Part shown: positions 13,218 to 22,939 of the stretch, in pieces
How the letters are laid out: the number at the start of each line of letters is the position of its first letter
Position numbering within the stretch: position 1 is the first letter of the stretch
Source of the DNA: Kiritimatiellia bacterium
GTDB lineage: Bacteria > Verrucomicrobiota > Kiritimatiellia > RFP12 > UBA1067
Length of the DNA stretch: 34,068 bases
Direction of reading: 5' to 3'
Assembly: GCA_017447805.1 (NCBI GenBank)
Contig: JAFSMR010000036.1
Location: forward strand, 1 to 34,068
Notes under the pieces: model-generated
The model's input: only the letters and a program-made list of their open reading frames with translations
Database searches by the model: none
What the model was told of the DNA's origin: nothing
Made by a program: the position numbers and the translations under genes

Positions 13218-15457
13218 GATACGTGCAAGACGCGTTCCTTGATTTCCTGAGTACGACCCTGATTCCAGAATTGTGAACCGATATAGCCGCAAGTCCTGCG
13301 TGCTACATTCAGACGCGATTCATCGCGGTTTCCGCACTTCGGGCATTGCCAAACGAGCTTGCCGCCTTCGTCTTTAACGATTTCAATTTCGCCATCGAAT
13401 CCGCAGACTTGGCAATAATCGCTCTTCGTATTGAGCTCTGCGTACATGATATTATCGTAGATGAATTTCATGATGGCAAGAACTGCCGGAAGATTGTTCT
13501 GCATATTCGGAACTTCGACATAGCTGATAGCGCCGCCCGGGCTCAGCTGTTGGAAGCGAGATTCGATTTCGAGTTTCTTGAAAGCATCAATCGGCTCGGT
13601 GACGTGAATATGATAGGAATTGGTTATGTAATTCTTATCTGTCACGCCTTTGATTACGCCAAAGCGACTCTGCAGGCACTTCGCGAATTTGTAGGTCGTC
13701 GATTCAAGCGGCGTTCCATAAAGCGAATAGTCGATATTTTCCGCAGCTTTCCATTTGGCAGTATATTCATTCAGCTTTTTCATTACCGTAAGGCCGAATT
13801 CTTCGCCCTCGGGCTCTGTCAGCTTTTTGCCCTTAAGCGCAAACACGCATTCCCACAAACCTGCGTAGCCGAGAGAAATCGTGGAATAGCCCCCATATAG
13901 CAGGCTATCGATTTTTTCGCCTTTATCGAGGCGCGCAAGCGCGCCATATTGCCACAAAATCGGCGCCGCGTCGCTAAGCGTACCTTTAAGACGATTATGG
14001 CGGCACTGAAGCGCGCGATGGCAAAGCTCCATCCTTTCATCGAAAATCGTCCAGAAGCGCTCTTCGTTGCCATGTGCGCTGAGTGCGATATCGACGAGGT
14101 TTACCGTTACTACGCCCTGATTGAAGCGCCCGTAATACTTCGGCTTCTTGGGGTCGTAGTTGAGCGCACGAGCAACATTGTCATAACCATTGCCTGAGCG
14201 ATCGGGGGTAAGGAAAGAGCGGCACCCCATGCAGGTATAAGTATCGCCGTTGCCGGGTGTTTCACCCTTGGAAAGCTTAAGCTCCTTCATCTTCTTCTCG
14301 CTGATGTAATCCGGCACCATGCGTTTTGCGGTGCATTTCGCAGCAAGCTCGGTAAGATACCAATATGGCGCATCTTCACGAATGTTCTGCTCTTCGAGAA
14401 CATAGATAAGTTTCGGGAACGCGGGTGTTACATATACGCCCTGCTCGTTCTTGACGCCGAGAATGCGCTCGTTCAAAACTTCTTCGATTACCAGAGCGAG
14501 GTCTTTCTTTTCGGCTTCGTTCTTCGCTTCGCCGAGATACATGTAGACCGTAACAAAAGGCGCCTGACCATTCGTAGTCATCAATGTAACTACCTGATAC
14601 TGAATAGTCTGAACGCCCTTCTTGATTTCACGCCTTACGCGCGATTCTACGATTCTATCAAATGCAGCATCATCAACCGTGACGCCCGCATCCTTGCATT
14701 CATCGGCAAGCTCTCGCCTGATTGCTTGACGCGAGATATCGACGAATGGCGCTAGATGTGTAAGCGAAATCGATTGACCGCCATACTGGTTGGAAGCAAC
14801 CTGCGCAATAATTTGCGTCGCGATATTGCAAGCCGTCGAAAAGCTCTTGGGCTTTTCGATCATCGTGCCGGAAATTACAGTGCCGTTCTGGAGCATATCC
14901 TCGAGATTCACGAGGTCGCAGTTGTGCATGTGCTGCGCAAAATAATCCATATCATGGAAATGGATTATGCCTTCTTTATGTGCCTGCACGACATCTGTAG
15001 GAAGCAATAGACGCGAGGATACATCCTTCGATACTTCACCGGCCATGTAATCGCGCTGGACGGAATTGATCGTCGGGTTCTTATTCGAATTTTCCTGCTT
15101 TACATCCTCATTGTTGCATTCGATAAGAGAAAGTATCTGCTTATCGGTTGTATTTGCCTGACGAAGAAGAGATTGTTTATATCGGTAGGTAATATATTTC
15201 TTCGCGATTTCCGTAGCGTTGAACTCCATGATTTTGGTTTCTACGACATCTTGGATTTCTTCGACTGTCATCGCTCTATCGCGTGCCTCGCAGACGCCCG
15301 CAACTTCTTCGGCGATTAGCTTTATGCGCCCTTCGCTCAAGGCATCCTTGTAATCCACAGCCTGAGATGCTTTGCGGATTGCATTCTCGATTTTTGTTAT
15401 ATCGAATGGCTTTTCTTCACCACTGCGCTTGATAATCTTCATTTCCCTGTGGGACAC
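13214..15457 (-). CDS. nrdD: Anaerobic ribonucleoside-triphosphate reductase
   Basis: A 747-aa glycyl-radical enzyme reducing ribonucleoside triphosphates to dNTPs without oxygen. An N-terminal ATP-cone (about 5-95, KIIKRSGEEKPFDITKIENA) gives allosteric control. The large barrel follows, with HDMDYFAQHMHNCDL near 167-181. The C-terminus has the two zinc pairs CQVC and CPKC and the radical-bearing RRTCGYIGSQFWNQGR. The start is GTG at 15457 with AAGGAG 7 bp upstream; an ATG six codons in is an alternative. It is transcribed with nrdG from an NrdR-box promoter. Confidence 0.96.
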   Translation of the reverse strand: MSHREMKIIKRSGEEKPFDITKIENAIRKASQAVDYKDALSEGRIKLIAEEVAGVCEARDRAMTVEEIQDVVETKIMEFNATEIAKKYITYRYKQSLLRQANTTDKQILSLIECNNEDVKQENSNKNPTINSVQRDYMAGEVSKDVSSRLLLPTDVVQAHKEGIIHFHDMDYFAQHMHNCDLVNLEDMLQNGTVISGTMIEKPKSFSTACNIATQIIAQVASNQYGGQSISLTHLAPFVDISRQAIRRELADECKDAGVTVDDAAFDRIVESRVRREIKKGVQTIQYQVVTLMTTNGQAPFVTVYMYLGEAKNEAEKKDLALVIEEVLNERILGVKNEQGVYVTPAFPKLIYVLEEQNIREDAPYWYLTELAAKCTAKRMVPDYISEKKMKELKLSKGETPGNGDTYTCMGCRSFLTPDRSGNGYDNVARALNYDPKKPKYYGRFNQGVVTVNLVDIALSAHGNEERFWTIFDERMELCHRALQCRHNRLKGTLSDAAPILWQYGALARLDKGEKIDSLLYGGYSTISLGYAGLWECVFALKGKKLTEPEGEEFGLTVMKKLNEYTAKWKAAENIDYSLYGTPLESTTYKFAKCLQSRFGVIKGVTDKNYITNSYHIHVTEPIDAFKKLEIESRFQQLSPGGAISYVEVPNMQNNLPAVLAIMKFIYDNIMYAELNTKSDYCQVCGFDGEIEIVKDEGGKLVWQCPKCGNRDESRLNVARRTCGYIGSQFWNQGRTQEIKERVLHVS

Positions 15458-15503
15458 GGTTTTACTCCTTCTGGCTCCTAAAGAGGTTGATTGACTGGTT
15501 CAA

Positions 15504-15551
15504 ATTCCTTTTATTGTGTGTTCGGCGTATATGATACACTATCTGTTGTGT
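15504..15551 (-). promoter_or_regulatory. Tandem NrdR boxes
   Basis: ACACTATCTGTTGTGT (15536-15551) closely matches the NrdR consensus palindrome. A weaker box, ATTCCTTTTATTGTGT, lies at 15504-15519. They are 32 bp apart, the usual three-turn spacing. The first box fills the space between the -35 and -10 of the nrdD promoter, so NrdR binding would block it. Looser matches lie at 15612-15627, 15653-15668 and 15686-15701. Confidence 0.75.
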
Positions 15552-15559
15552 TTATGCAA
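15531..15559 (-). promoter_or_regulatory. Promoter of nrdDG
   Basis: On the minus strand TTGCAT (15554-15559), a 17-bp spacer and TATCAT (15531-15536). The leader to the GTG start would be about 65-70 nt. Confidence 0.65.
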
Positions 15560-15574
15560 GGGGGTAAATGAAAA

Positions 15575-15601
15575 AACTTATCTACAGATTGTAGATAAGT
15601 T
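15575..15601. promoter_or_regulatory. 27-bp perfect palindrome with DnaA-box-like halves
   Basis: AACTTATCTACA and TGTAGATAAGTT face each other across three bases. Each arm holds TTATCTACA, one base from the DnaA box TTATCCACA. On the minus strand the hairpin is followed by a T run, so an AT-rich terminator is an alternative reading. It lies 15 bp upstream of the nrdD -35 box in a very AT-rich gap (15561-15715). The rest of the 15458-15847 gap shows no gene. Confidence 0.55.
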
Positions 15602-15772
15602 ATTGACAAAAACACAATGTATAGTAGTTATTTATGGATTTTCGTCAATTTTACACTATTTTAAAAACAATTAACTTAAATAAAATATCTACATGTTGTG
15701 TATAGGAGAGCAGAATTCTACTAGAGATTCGTAATTTGCGCTCGAAATTCATCCCCTTCGCGAAATTTGAGC

Positions 15773-15799
15773 GGGGATGCACCATCATGGTGCATCCCC
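15773..15799 (-). terminator. Hairpin after pgi, possible terminator
   Basis: An 11-bp perfect stem GGGGATGCACC/GGTGCATCCCC with loop ATCAT, 49 bp downstream of the pgi stop. No strong T run follows on either strand, so it may instead be an mRNA-protecting stem. Confidence 0.5.
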
Positions 15800-15847
15800 A
15801 ATAACTAGCCATTATGCGCTTGGCCGTATGGCGAACATGATCTATAC

Positions 15848-17461
15848 TCAGCGGCCGACTGCGGCGCGGTAACGCGCAATCAGCTGATTCGTAGAAGCAT
15901 CGTGCTTACCGGAAGGCTTCTTTGCGGTCAAATCGTTTAACACGCCCTTGGCAAGTACTTTGCCAAGCTGCACGCCCCATTGGTCGTATGAATACACATT
16001 CCAGATGACGCCCTGAACGAATACCTTGTGCTCATAAAGCGCTACAAGCGCGCCGAGAGTTTCAGGTGTAAGTTCATCTGTAAGCAATGTATTCGTGGGC
16101 TTGTTGCCTTCGAAAGTTTTGAAAGGCACTAGTTCCTCGGGGACGCCTTCCGCGCGACATTCTTCGGCGCTCTTGCCAAATGCGAGAGCTTCAGTCTGCG
16201 CGAAGAGATTGGCCATAAGCTTATCATGCAAATCGCCGATTGGATTATGGGTTCTCGAGCAACCGATGAAATCGCAAGGAATCAAGTGAGTGCCTTGATG
16301 AATCAACTGATAGAAGGAATGCTGGCCATTAGTGCCGGGTTCGCCCCATTCGATAGGTCCGGTCGAATATGTAACGCGATTACCCTGTTTATCCACGCAC
16401 TTTCCGTTAGATTCCATATCCATCTGCTGGCAGTAGGCCGGGAATCTGCTGAGATACTGGTCATAAGGAAGAATGCAATAGCTTTCTGCACCATAGCCAT
16501 TCGCATAGAGAATTCCGAGAAGCGCCATAATTACAGGCATGTTTCTCTCGAAACGAGCTGTGCGGAAGTGTTTATCCATTTTCCAATAGCCCTTGAGGAG
16601 CTTCGAATAATTTCTGCGGCCAATGGAAATCATCAACGACAACCCGATTGCCGACGGCAAAGAATATCTGCCGCCGACCCAATCCCAGAAGCCGAACATA
16701 TTCTTTGTATCAATACCAAATTCCGCGACTTCTTTCTCGGCTGTAGAAAGCGCCACAAAGTGCTTTGCTACTGCATCCTTCGAACCAAGCTTTTCTACGA
16801 GCCAATCACGAGCAGCCTCGGCATTGGACATCGTTTCTTGCGTAGTGAAAGTTTTGGAGGCGACAATGAAAAGCGTTTCCGGCGCTTTGATTTCACGAAG
16901 CGTTTCTGCTAGATGGGTTGAATCGACATTTGAGACAAAGAAAAATTTCATATTCCTCTTCGAATAAGGCGTAAGCGCGATATTCGCCATAACGGGACCG
17001 AGGTCGCTACCGCCGATACCGATATTTACTACATACTTAATGCGCTTTCCAGTATAGCCTTTCCACTCGCCAGAGCGAACCTTATCGGAAAAGTCTCCCA
17101 TGCGAGAAAGCGTTTCTCTAACTCCCGGCATTACATCTTTGCCATCTACGAAAACTTTCGCATTAGGGTCGCAATTTCTCAGAGCTGTATGCAAAACAGC
17201 GCGGTTTTCTGTTACATTGATCTTTTCGCCGGTGAACATTTTCTCGATTTCAGTCTTGAGATTCGCGCTTTCGGCGAGCTTCACAAGCGCTTTCATCATT
17301 GCGGAATCTATTCTATTCTTCGAATAATCGAGAAACCATCCCGCAGCTTCAAGCGAAAAACGCTTAGCGCGGTCTGGATCAGAAGCAAAAAGCTCTTTAA
17401 TCGTCTTAGTCTGATTCGCATCGATGAGCGAATCGATTTTTTCCCATACTTTTTCGTCCAT
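15848..17461 (-). CDS. pgi: Glucose-6-phosphate isomerase
   Basis: A 537-aa cytoplasmic enzyme interconverting glucose-6-phosphate and fructose-6-phosphate. The SIS-type core includes [16 protein letters not shown] near residues 143-158, [10 protein letters not shown], the GNKPTNTLL segment and the closing signature [13 protein letters not shown] near the C-terminus. The start is the ATG at 17461 with AGGAGG 7 bp upstream; a TTG two codons earlier is less likely. It follows tkt by 40 bp in the same direction, so both are probably on one transcript. Confidence 0.96.
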   Translation of the reverse strand: MDEKVWEKIDSLIDANQTKTIKELFASDPDRAKRFSLEAAGWFLDYSKNRIDSAMMKALVKLAESANLKTEIEKMFTGEKINVTENRAVLHTALRNCDPNAKVFVDGKDVMPGVRETLSRMGDFSDKVRSGEWKGYTGKRIKYVVNIGIGGSDLGPVMANIALTPYSKRNMKFFFVSNVDSTHLAETLREIKAPETLFIVASKTFTTQETMSNAEAARDWLVEKLGSKDAVAKHFVALSTAEKEVAEFGIDTKNMFGFWDWVGGRYSLPSAIGLSLMISIGRRNYSKLLKGYWKMDKHFRTARFERNMPVIMALLGILYANGYGAESYCILPYDQYLSRFPAYCQQMDMESNGKCVDKQGNRVTYSTGPIEWGEPGTNGQHSFYQLIHQGTHLIPCDFIGCSRTHNPIGDLHDKLMANLFAQTEALAFGKSAEECRAEGVPEELVPFKTFEGNKPTNTLLTDELTPETLGALVALYEHKVFVQGVIWNVYSYDQWGVQLGKVLAKGVLNDLTAKKPSGKHDASTNQLIARYRAAVGR

Positions 17462-17501
17462 TGTCAAACCTCCTGGAATTTTCTATTTCCCTTAAAAATC
17501 C

Positions 17502-19442
17502 TTAACCTAAGTTCCTCGCGAGTTTAAGAACATTTTCGACCGTAAAGCCGAATTCTTCAGCGAGCTTCTTATACGGCGCAGATGCGCCAAAGCGCTCAAT
17601 TGAAAGGTAATTCGTGGTCTTATAGTCGAGCCTGAAGCGATCCCAACCGTAACGCGTCGCTGCTTCGGCAATTATGCGCTTGCGCATAAATTCAGGAAGA
17701 ATCTTATCGCGATATTCTCTCTTCTGAGCGAGGAATAGATCTTGAGACGGCATAGATACAACTCGAACAGATTTACCTTCTCCGGCAAGAATCTTGGCAG
17801 CTTCAAGGCAAATATGAACTTCGCTTCCAGATGCAATAAACAGAATCGTATTGATACCTTGCTCGCCAGACTGATAAATTACGTATGCACCGCGAGCTAC
17901 ACCATCATGTTGCACCCCTTCGAGAACGGGAACATTCTGACGAGTCGTCAATAAGCAGCTTGGCCCTTTTAGATTAAGGAGCATCTCTACCCAGCAATAA
18001 GCAGTTTCATTTGCATCGGCAGGACGGAATATCGCTAGATCCGGTATAACTCTCAATGCTGCGAGATGTTCGATCGGTTGGTGCGTAGGGCCATCCTCGC
18101 CGACATAGAAGCTATCGTGCGAGAATATCCAGATTGATGGCGTATGCATTAATGCGGCAATACGAATTGCCGGTTTGCAATAGTCGCTGAATACGAAGAA
18201 TGTAGAAGCGAAGGCGCGGAACCCACCGAATGCGGTAATGCCGTTTACAATCGCGCTCATTCCAAGTTCGCGAATGCCGAAATGGATATTTCGTCCTTCG
18301 AAAGAACCATTCGCTATATCTCCGCATCCTTTAAGCTCGGTCTTATTGCTGGGTGCAAGATCTGCACTGCCGCCAATTAACTCTGGCACGACTTGCGCTA
18401 TTGAATTCATCACATCGCCGTTGGCGCTTCTGGTTGCGATAGATTTACCGACTTCATATTTCGGAAGCTTAGATACAAGCTTCATGTAATCCGGCGCTTT
18501 TGTTTCGCCCGTGAAATCAGGGTGTTCGCGTCGCCATTTTTTGATTAGACGCGCACATTTCGCCGCTCTCTCGCGGAACATGGTATAGACTTCATCCGGT
18601 ATATAGAAAGATTTTTCCGGGTCGAAACCGAGAGCCTTCTTCAATCCTGCGGTTTCTTCTGCGCCTAAAGGCGCGCCATGAGAACTTTCGCTATCGTGTT
18701 TTGTAGGCGCGCCAAACCCAATATGTGTTTTGGCAATAATAAGGCAAGGTTGATCTTCGACTTTTTCTGCCTTATGATATACTTTATTTATCTGAGCATA
18801 GTCGTGACCATCGCATTCGAACACTTTCCAACCATAAGATTCGAATCTGGCCCTCGTATCATCATGCATCGAAAGCGAAGTAGACCCTTCGATTGTTATA
18901 TCGTTCGAATCGTAGATTAATGTTAGGCCGCCAAGCTTTAAATTGCCGGCAAGCGAACAAGCTTCGTGGCAGATACCTTCTTGAATATCGCCGTCGCCGC
19001 AAAACACCCAAGTATGATTACCCGTCTTCGCCTTCTTCGCGGCAATGGCCAGGCCTACGCCCATACCAATGCCCTGGCCGAGAGGCCCGGTAGTAACTTC
19101 TACGCCAGGCGATACCCCGCGCTCTGGATGGCCTGCACAACGAGAACCAAATTGACGGAAATCCTTCAATTCATCAAGAGAAAGGCCGCCCGTTCCTGCC
19201 AAATGATGAAGCGCGTAAAGCAAACTGGAAGCGTGACCGCCCGAAAACACTAGCCTGTCGCGTCCTGCCCATTTCGGATTTTCAGGTGAATAGTTGAGAT
19301 AGTTCAACCAAAGGACAACCGCGAGATCTGCCATGCCAAGCGCTGCGCCAGGATGGCCAGAATTCGCCTTATCAATCATATCCGAACAGAGGCAACGAAT
19401 TGTATTCGCCGCAAGCTTCATTTGTTCATTACCGAGTGCCAT
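17502..19442 (-). CDS. tkt: Transketolase
   Basis: A 646-aa thiamine-diphosphate enzyme of the pentose phosphate pathway. The N-terminal domain has GHPGAALGMAD (29-39) and the cofactor motif GDGDIQEG (149-156) closing at N180. The central domain begins near SIATRSANGDVMN and holds GIRELGMSAIVNG (catalytic Glu) and FSDYCKPAIRIAALM. A C-terminal transketolase domain follows. The length is normal. AGAGGAAATGAT before the ATG is the ribosome site. It lies 48 bp after the GDSL gene and 40 bp before pgi. Confidence 0.97.
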   Translation of the reverse strand: MALGNEQMKLAANTIRCLCSDMIDKANSGHPGAALGMADLAVVLWLNYLNYSPENPKWAGRDRLVFSGGHASSLLYALHHLAGTGGLSLDELKDFRQFGSRCAGHPERGVSPGVEVTTGPLGQGIGMGVGLAIAAKKAKTGNHTWVFCGDGDIQEGICHEACSLAGNLKLGGLTLIYDSNDITIEGSTSLSMHDDTRARFESYGWKVFECDGHDYAQINKVYHKAEKVEDQPCLIIAKTHIGFGAPTKHDSESSHGAPLGAEETAGLKKALGFDPEKSFYIPDEVYTMFRERAAKCARLIKKWRREHPDFTGETKAPDYMKLVSKLPKYEVGKSIATRSANGDVMNSIAQVVPELIGGSADLAPSNKTELKGCGDIANGSFEGRNIHFGIRELGMSAIVNGITAFGGFRAFASTFFVFSDYCKPAIRIAALMHTPSIWIFSHDSFYVGEDGPTHQPIEHLAALRVIPDLAIFRPADANETAYCWVEMLLNLKGPSCLLTTRQNVPVLEGVQHDGVARGAYVIYQSGEQGINTILFIASGSEVHICLEAAKILAGEGKSVRVVSMPSQDLFLAQKREYRDKILPEFMRKRIIAEAATRYGWDRFRLDYKTTNYLSIERFGASAPYKKLAEEFGFTVENVLKLARNLG

Positions 19443-19490
19443 ATCATTTCCTCTTGAAATAGTTGGAAATCGTTATTCCATTCTATTCGA

Positions 19491-20483
19491 TTATTTCGAA
19501 TTTTCTTTATGACGGCGACGGTATTCTTGTGCCGCCCAGCGCTGCGCTTCTTCTTTGGCCATACCGTTCTTTTGAGCCTCGCGGCGCAGATTCATTATTT
19601 CTTTACGCCAATCTTCCGCGCCTTCATTCGCATAAGGAATTTCTTCTTGGCTGAAATCATCTTTCATCGGCGTTACCCGAGCCCTGGGGCCTTCCTTGGG
19701 AATAGGAGTAAACACTACTTCTTCCGGCGCCTTGAATAATTCACATATTCCGAGATTCTTTTCTCTTGCCATTTCTACTGCAGCGCTCGCATAATAATAT
19801 GCGCCGGTATCACGGATATGGCAGCCATCCGACTTCCCATTAGGGTAAGAATCGTACTCGCCAGGCTCAATCCTCATGTAAAGCTTCTTGGCTTTGGCAA
19901 ATCCAATCTTCGGCAGATTTTCGCAAGCATAGCGATTGAGATCGAGAACTGGAATTCCAAGCTCCTCGCCTAATTCACATGTCGCTGCGACATACGGGCC
20001 AAGCCCTGAAGCAGAACCACGAACACTCAATTGATCCTCGCCGCTGGATGTAAAACCACCGGAGTGGGGAATCGATGTCGCAAAAACGATATTAGCCCCC
20101 TTTTCTTTTACATCTGATGCAAAGCCTCTCATTAGCTCTTTGTAATCTTCTTTGGAAGAATAGCGATCTTTTTTCTGCTTATTCGCATCATTATGACCAA
20201 AAGCTACAATTACCCAATCACCCGGCTGCAAATCACGAATCAAACTTGCCCAGCGCCCCTCGGCCTTAAAGCTACGCGCGCTTCTGCCTCCAATCGCGCG
20301 ATTATGCAACTTATCGGCATCTTTCATAAAGATAGAAAGTGCCTGCCCCCACCCTTGTTGAGGATACTGACTATCACGATAGTTGCACATCGTAGAATCG
20401 CCTGCTAAATATATATCACCAAACGCACTTACGGCCGCAAATGCCGCAATTGCAGAAAAAACAAACACTTTATCCCAGTTCAC
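19491..20483 (-). CDS. Secreted GDSL/SGNH esterase, rhamnogalacturonan acetylesterase-like
   Basis: A 330-aa SGNH hydrolase resembling CE12 rhamnogalacturonan acetylesterases, which remove acetyl groups from pectin. A signal peptide covers residues 1-22. Catalytic blocks: GDST with S30 (block I), GGRS (65-68), GHND (96-99) and D219/H222 in SDGCHIRDTG (block V). Residues after about 280 form an unusual, highly charged helical tail (EDWRKEIMNLRREAQKNG, then more Arg/Lys/Glu) not needed for the fold. The start is GTG at 20483 behind AGGAAGG. It probably leads the transcript that continues into tkt and pgi. Confidence 0.85.
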   Translation of the reverse strand: MNWDKVFVFSAIAAFAAVSAFGDIYLAGDSTMCNYRDSQYPQQGWGQALSIFMKDADKLHNRAIGGRSARSFKAEGRWASLIRDLQPGDWVIVAFGHNDANKQKKDRYSSKEDYKELMRGFASDVKEKGANIVFATSIPHSGGFTSSGEDQLSVRGSASGLGPYVAATCELGEELGIPVLDLNRYACENLPKIGFAKAKKLYMRIEPGEYDSYPNGKSDGCHIRDTGAYYYASAAVEMAREKNLGICELFKAPEEVVFTPIPKEGPRARVTPMKDDFSQEEIPYANEGAEDWRKEIMNLRREAQKNGMAKEEAQRWAAQEYRRRHKENSK

Positions 20484-20522
20484 TATCAGGATTCCTTCCT
20501 ATTTGCCCGTATTTTGCCGGGT

Positions 20523-20551
20523 ATTATAGCATTTTTAGCGCCCGCAGTCTA
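20523..20551 (-). promoter_or_regulatory. Promoter of the GDSL-tkt-pgi group
   Basis: On the minus strand TAGACT (20546-20551), a 17-bp spacer and TATAAT (20523-20528), 39 bp before the GTG. Unlike its leaderless relatives, this transcript would carry a leader with an AGGAAGG site. Confidence 0.6.
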
Positions 20552-20566
20552 TAGCAAAATAGGATT

Positions 20567-21244
20567 TCAGACATCAATCTTAATAATCTTCGAAATAAAG
20601 AACCAACCCACGGCAATAAGCCCAAACATAACAAAAACCGATACAATTCCAACAAAAGAGCAAAGAAAAGGTATCATCATTTTCGGTTTTAGCAATGTCA
20701 AGGCGACACCTAGAAACACCGGCATCGCCGATACGATTATCCCTTGCATGCGGCCTTGCGCGGTAAGCGAGCGAACTCGCCTGGCGACTTTCATTCGTGC
20801 GCGAATAGTTTCCGAAATCTTATCGAAAATCTCAGTGACATTCCCGCCCGTCTTCCGGCTGATCGAAATCGCCCCTGTTACGAGCACAAAATCTTCAGAG
20901 CCTACTCTTGACGCCATTGATTCTAGCGCCTCGTCAAACCCCATTCCGACTCTAAGCTGACGCTGGAGGATATCGAACTCTTCGCTAATCGGTTGCACCC
21001 CTAGCTCTACTACAGAATCGAAAGCCTGCGAAATCGAGAATCCAGCCCGCAACGCATTGGACATCGTCGATAACGCTTGCGGAAGTTGATCGTTGAATTT
21101 TTGACGGCGCCGGGAATCGAGAAATCTTGCAATAAAACCAGATTCATTCTGCCAACCAGTCTTGACCTTTATGCCAGAAAGCAAAAACCATACTGCACAA
21201 AATACAGCAATTCCGAACAACGCAACTAAAGCCCACTCTATCAT
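20567..21244 (-). CDS. tadB: TadB-like inner-membrane platform protein
   Basis: A 225-aa membrane protein with the type II secretion F (GspF/TadB) domain at about residues 45-185, including QLPQALSTMSNALRAG, and with helices near 1-22, 168-186 and 190-220. It would act as the membrane platform of a Tad pilus with the TadA ATPase. Its ATG overlaps the tadA stop as ATGA. It is shorter than usual TadB (about 300 aa), mainly at the N-terminus. No tadC follows; the next gene is the unrelated GDSL esterase. Confidence 0.82.
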   Translation of the reverse strand: MIEWALVALFGIAVFCAVWFLLSGIKVKTGWQNESGFIARFLDSRRRQKFNDQLPQALSTMSNALRAGFSISQAFDSVVELGVQPISEEFDILQRQLRVGMGFDEALESMASRVGSEDFVLVTGAISISRKTGGNVTEIFDKISETIRARMKVARRVRSLTAQGRMQGIIVSAMPVFLGVALTLLKPKMMIPFLCSFVGIVSVFVMFGLIAVGWFFISKIIKIDV

Positions 21245-22938
21245 TTTGTTTGCTGTATATTATAGTCGCCGTATGAATCAGGGTCGAACATTCTCGCATC
21301 ACACCTTATTCCACGCCCGGCCAACTGGTCATACCATGTAGGTATCGCGCCGGTTGGCTTCAGTTCGCCGAGAATCTTTCCGTTTGCACCTACGCCCGTC
21401 TGACGGAATGAGAAGATATCTTGCATAACAATCTGGCTTCCCTCTAGACCCGTCACCTCGGTTATTGCGACTACTTTGCGAGTTCCATCGCTCATACGAG
21501 ATTCGTGTATAATCAAATCTACGGCGCTTGCGACCTGTTCGCGAATAGCTTTGGATGGTAATTCCATCCCGCTCATCAGGACCATCGTCTCCAAACGCGA
21601 AATAACATCTCGCGGAGAATTGGCGTGAACAGTAGTAAGCGATCCGTCATGCCCGGTATTCATCGCTTGAAGCATATCCAAAGCTTCACCAGAACGACAT
21701 TCACCGACTATAATTCTATCGGGCCTCATTCTTAGGCAGTTTTTCACCAAATCGCGAATTGTGACCGCGCCTTTGCCTTCGATATTCGGCGCTCTTGCTT
21801 CAAGCCTAACTACATGCGGCTGTTGAAGCTTTAACTCGGCCGCGTCCTCTACGGTAATAATTCTTTCGCTTGAAGGTATATAGCCGGAAAGAAGATTTAA
21901 AAGAGTAGTTTTGCCGCTGCCGGTCCCACCAGCTACAATAATATTCTTTCTCAAGAGCACGCAAAGCTTCATGAACTCGGCGGCATTATGGGTCCAAGTT
22001 CCGAATCGTATAAAATCTTCACTCGTCAAAGCGACAGATGAAAATTTTCTTATTGTAATCGTAGGGCCGGTCAAAGATAGCGGCGGGATAATCGCGTTAA
22101 CGCGAGAACCATCTGCCAAACGAGCATCGACATACGGCTGAGATTCGTCGATTCTTCGCCCAAGCGGCGCGACAATTCGCTCGATTACCGCCAAAACGCT
22201 ATCATCTTCGGTGAATTGGCAATCGGATAGCTCTAGTTTGCCGTTTCGCTCGACATAAACTTGATATGGCCCGTTTACCATGATTTCCGAAATCGTATCA
22301 TCGGCGAGCAATTCTTCTAGAGGGCCTAGCCTCATCGCTTCGTTGAAAACATCTTCCTCGAGCCTGATCGGGTCTATGCCATCAGGCAGACGCCCCTTTT
22401 CGACTACCTCATGGATAATCTGCCGAATCTTCGCCCGCGCGACATCCTCGAGCCCTTCTTGATTGACGCCTTGAACAGTGAGGCGTTTCATATCAAGGCG
22501 CTTTAGCAGCTCGCGCTGAATTTGTTGCTGAACATTCCTGCGAATGTCACGCAATGGGTCGGACCCCTTTTCGAGACCACTCTCCTCTCGTGCGCAAAAT
22601 GTAGCGTCATCCTCGTCAGAAGGCATATCTACATCTACACTCTTCGTCAGATCTTCTTCAAACACGCGAAGCATGCTTTCGCCAATCTGCACAACCTTGC
22701 CGCTATCTAGCGGCATTGGCGAATCGATTTCCTCTCCATTTACCCATGTGCCGTTGGCGCTATGCAAATCTTCGAGCATTGCCTCGCCATTGCGAACAGT
22801 CAAAATGGCATGGCGCTCGCTGACATCTGGAAATTCAAGCCGAATCCTGCATGCGCTACCTCGCCCTATGATATACGTACCATCTTCAAGAGGACGCGAA
22901 GAGCGAACGCCATTGATGAGTGTAGTTAGCTGCAACAT
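21241..22938 (-). CDS. tadA: FHA domain-TadA/CpaF secretion ATPase fusion
   Basis: A 565-aa cytoplasmic ATPase of the type II/IV secretion family. An FHA domain (about 18-95) with IIGRGSAC, VSERHA and ANGTWVNG precedes a linker and the CpaF core (about 140-560). The core shows Walker A GGTGSGKTT (337-345), Walker B DRIIVGE (407-413) and the HANS switch (438-441). The FHA domain should bind phosphothreonine, linking pilus assembly to a Ser/Thr kinase. The ATG at 22938 lies 1 bp after the cpaB stop; a GTG five codons earlier would overlap cpaB. The 3' end overlaps tadB by 4 bp. Confidence 0.9.
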   Translation of the reverse strand: MLQLTTLINGVRSSRPLEDGTYIIGRGSACRIRLEFPDVSERHAILTVRNGEAMLEDLHSANGTWVNGEEIDSPMPLDSGKVVQIGESMLRVFEEDLTKSVDVDMPSDEDDATFCAREESGLEKGSDPLRDIRRNVQQQIQRELLKRLDMKRLTVQGVNQEGLEDVARAKIRQIIHEVVEKGRLPDGIDPIRLEEDVFNEAMRLGPLEELLADDTISEIMVNGPYQVYVERNGKLELSDCQFTEDDSVLAVIERIVAPLGRRIDESQPYVDARLADGSRVNAIIPPLSLTGPTITIRKFSSVALTSEDFIRFGTWTHNAAEFMKLCVLLRKNIIVAGGTGSGKTTLLNLLSGYIPSSERIITVEDAAELKLQQPHVVRLEARAPNIEGKGAVTIRDLVKNCLRMRPDRIIVGECRSGEALDMLQAMNTGHDGSLTTVHANSPRDVISRLETMVLMSGMELPSKAIREQVASAVDLIIHESRMSDGTRKVVAITEVTGLEGSQIVMQDIFSFRQTGVGANGKILGELKPTGAIPTWYDQLAGRGIRCDARMFDPDSYGDYNIQQTK

Positions 22939-22939
22939 C

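Noticed and set aside
15561..15715. AT-rich gap as a replication origin
   Set aside because: Only two near-match DnaA boxes and no dnaA, dnaN or other origin-linked genes nearby.
16226..16912. Plus-strand frame (228 codons) opposite pgi
   Set aside because: Antisense to conserved pgi motifs and without recognisable features.
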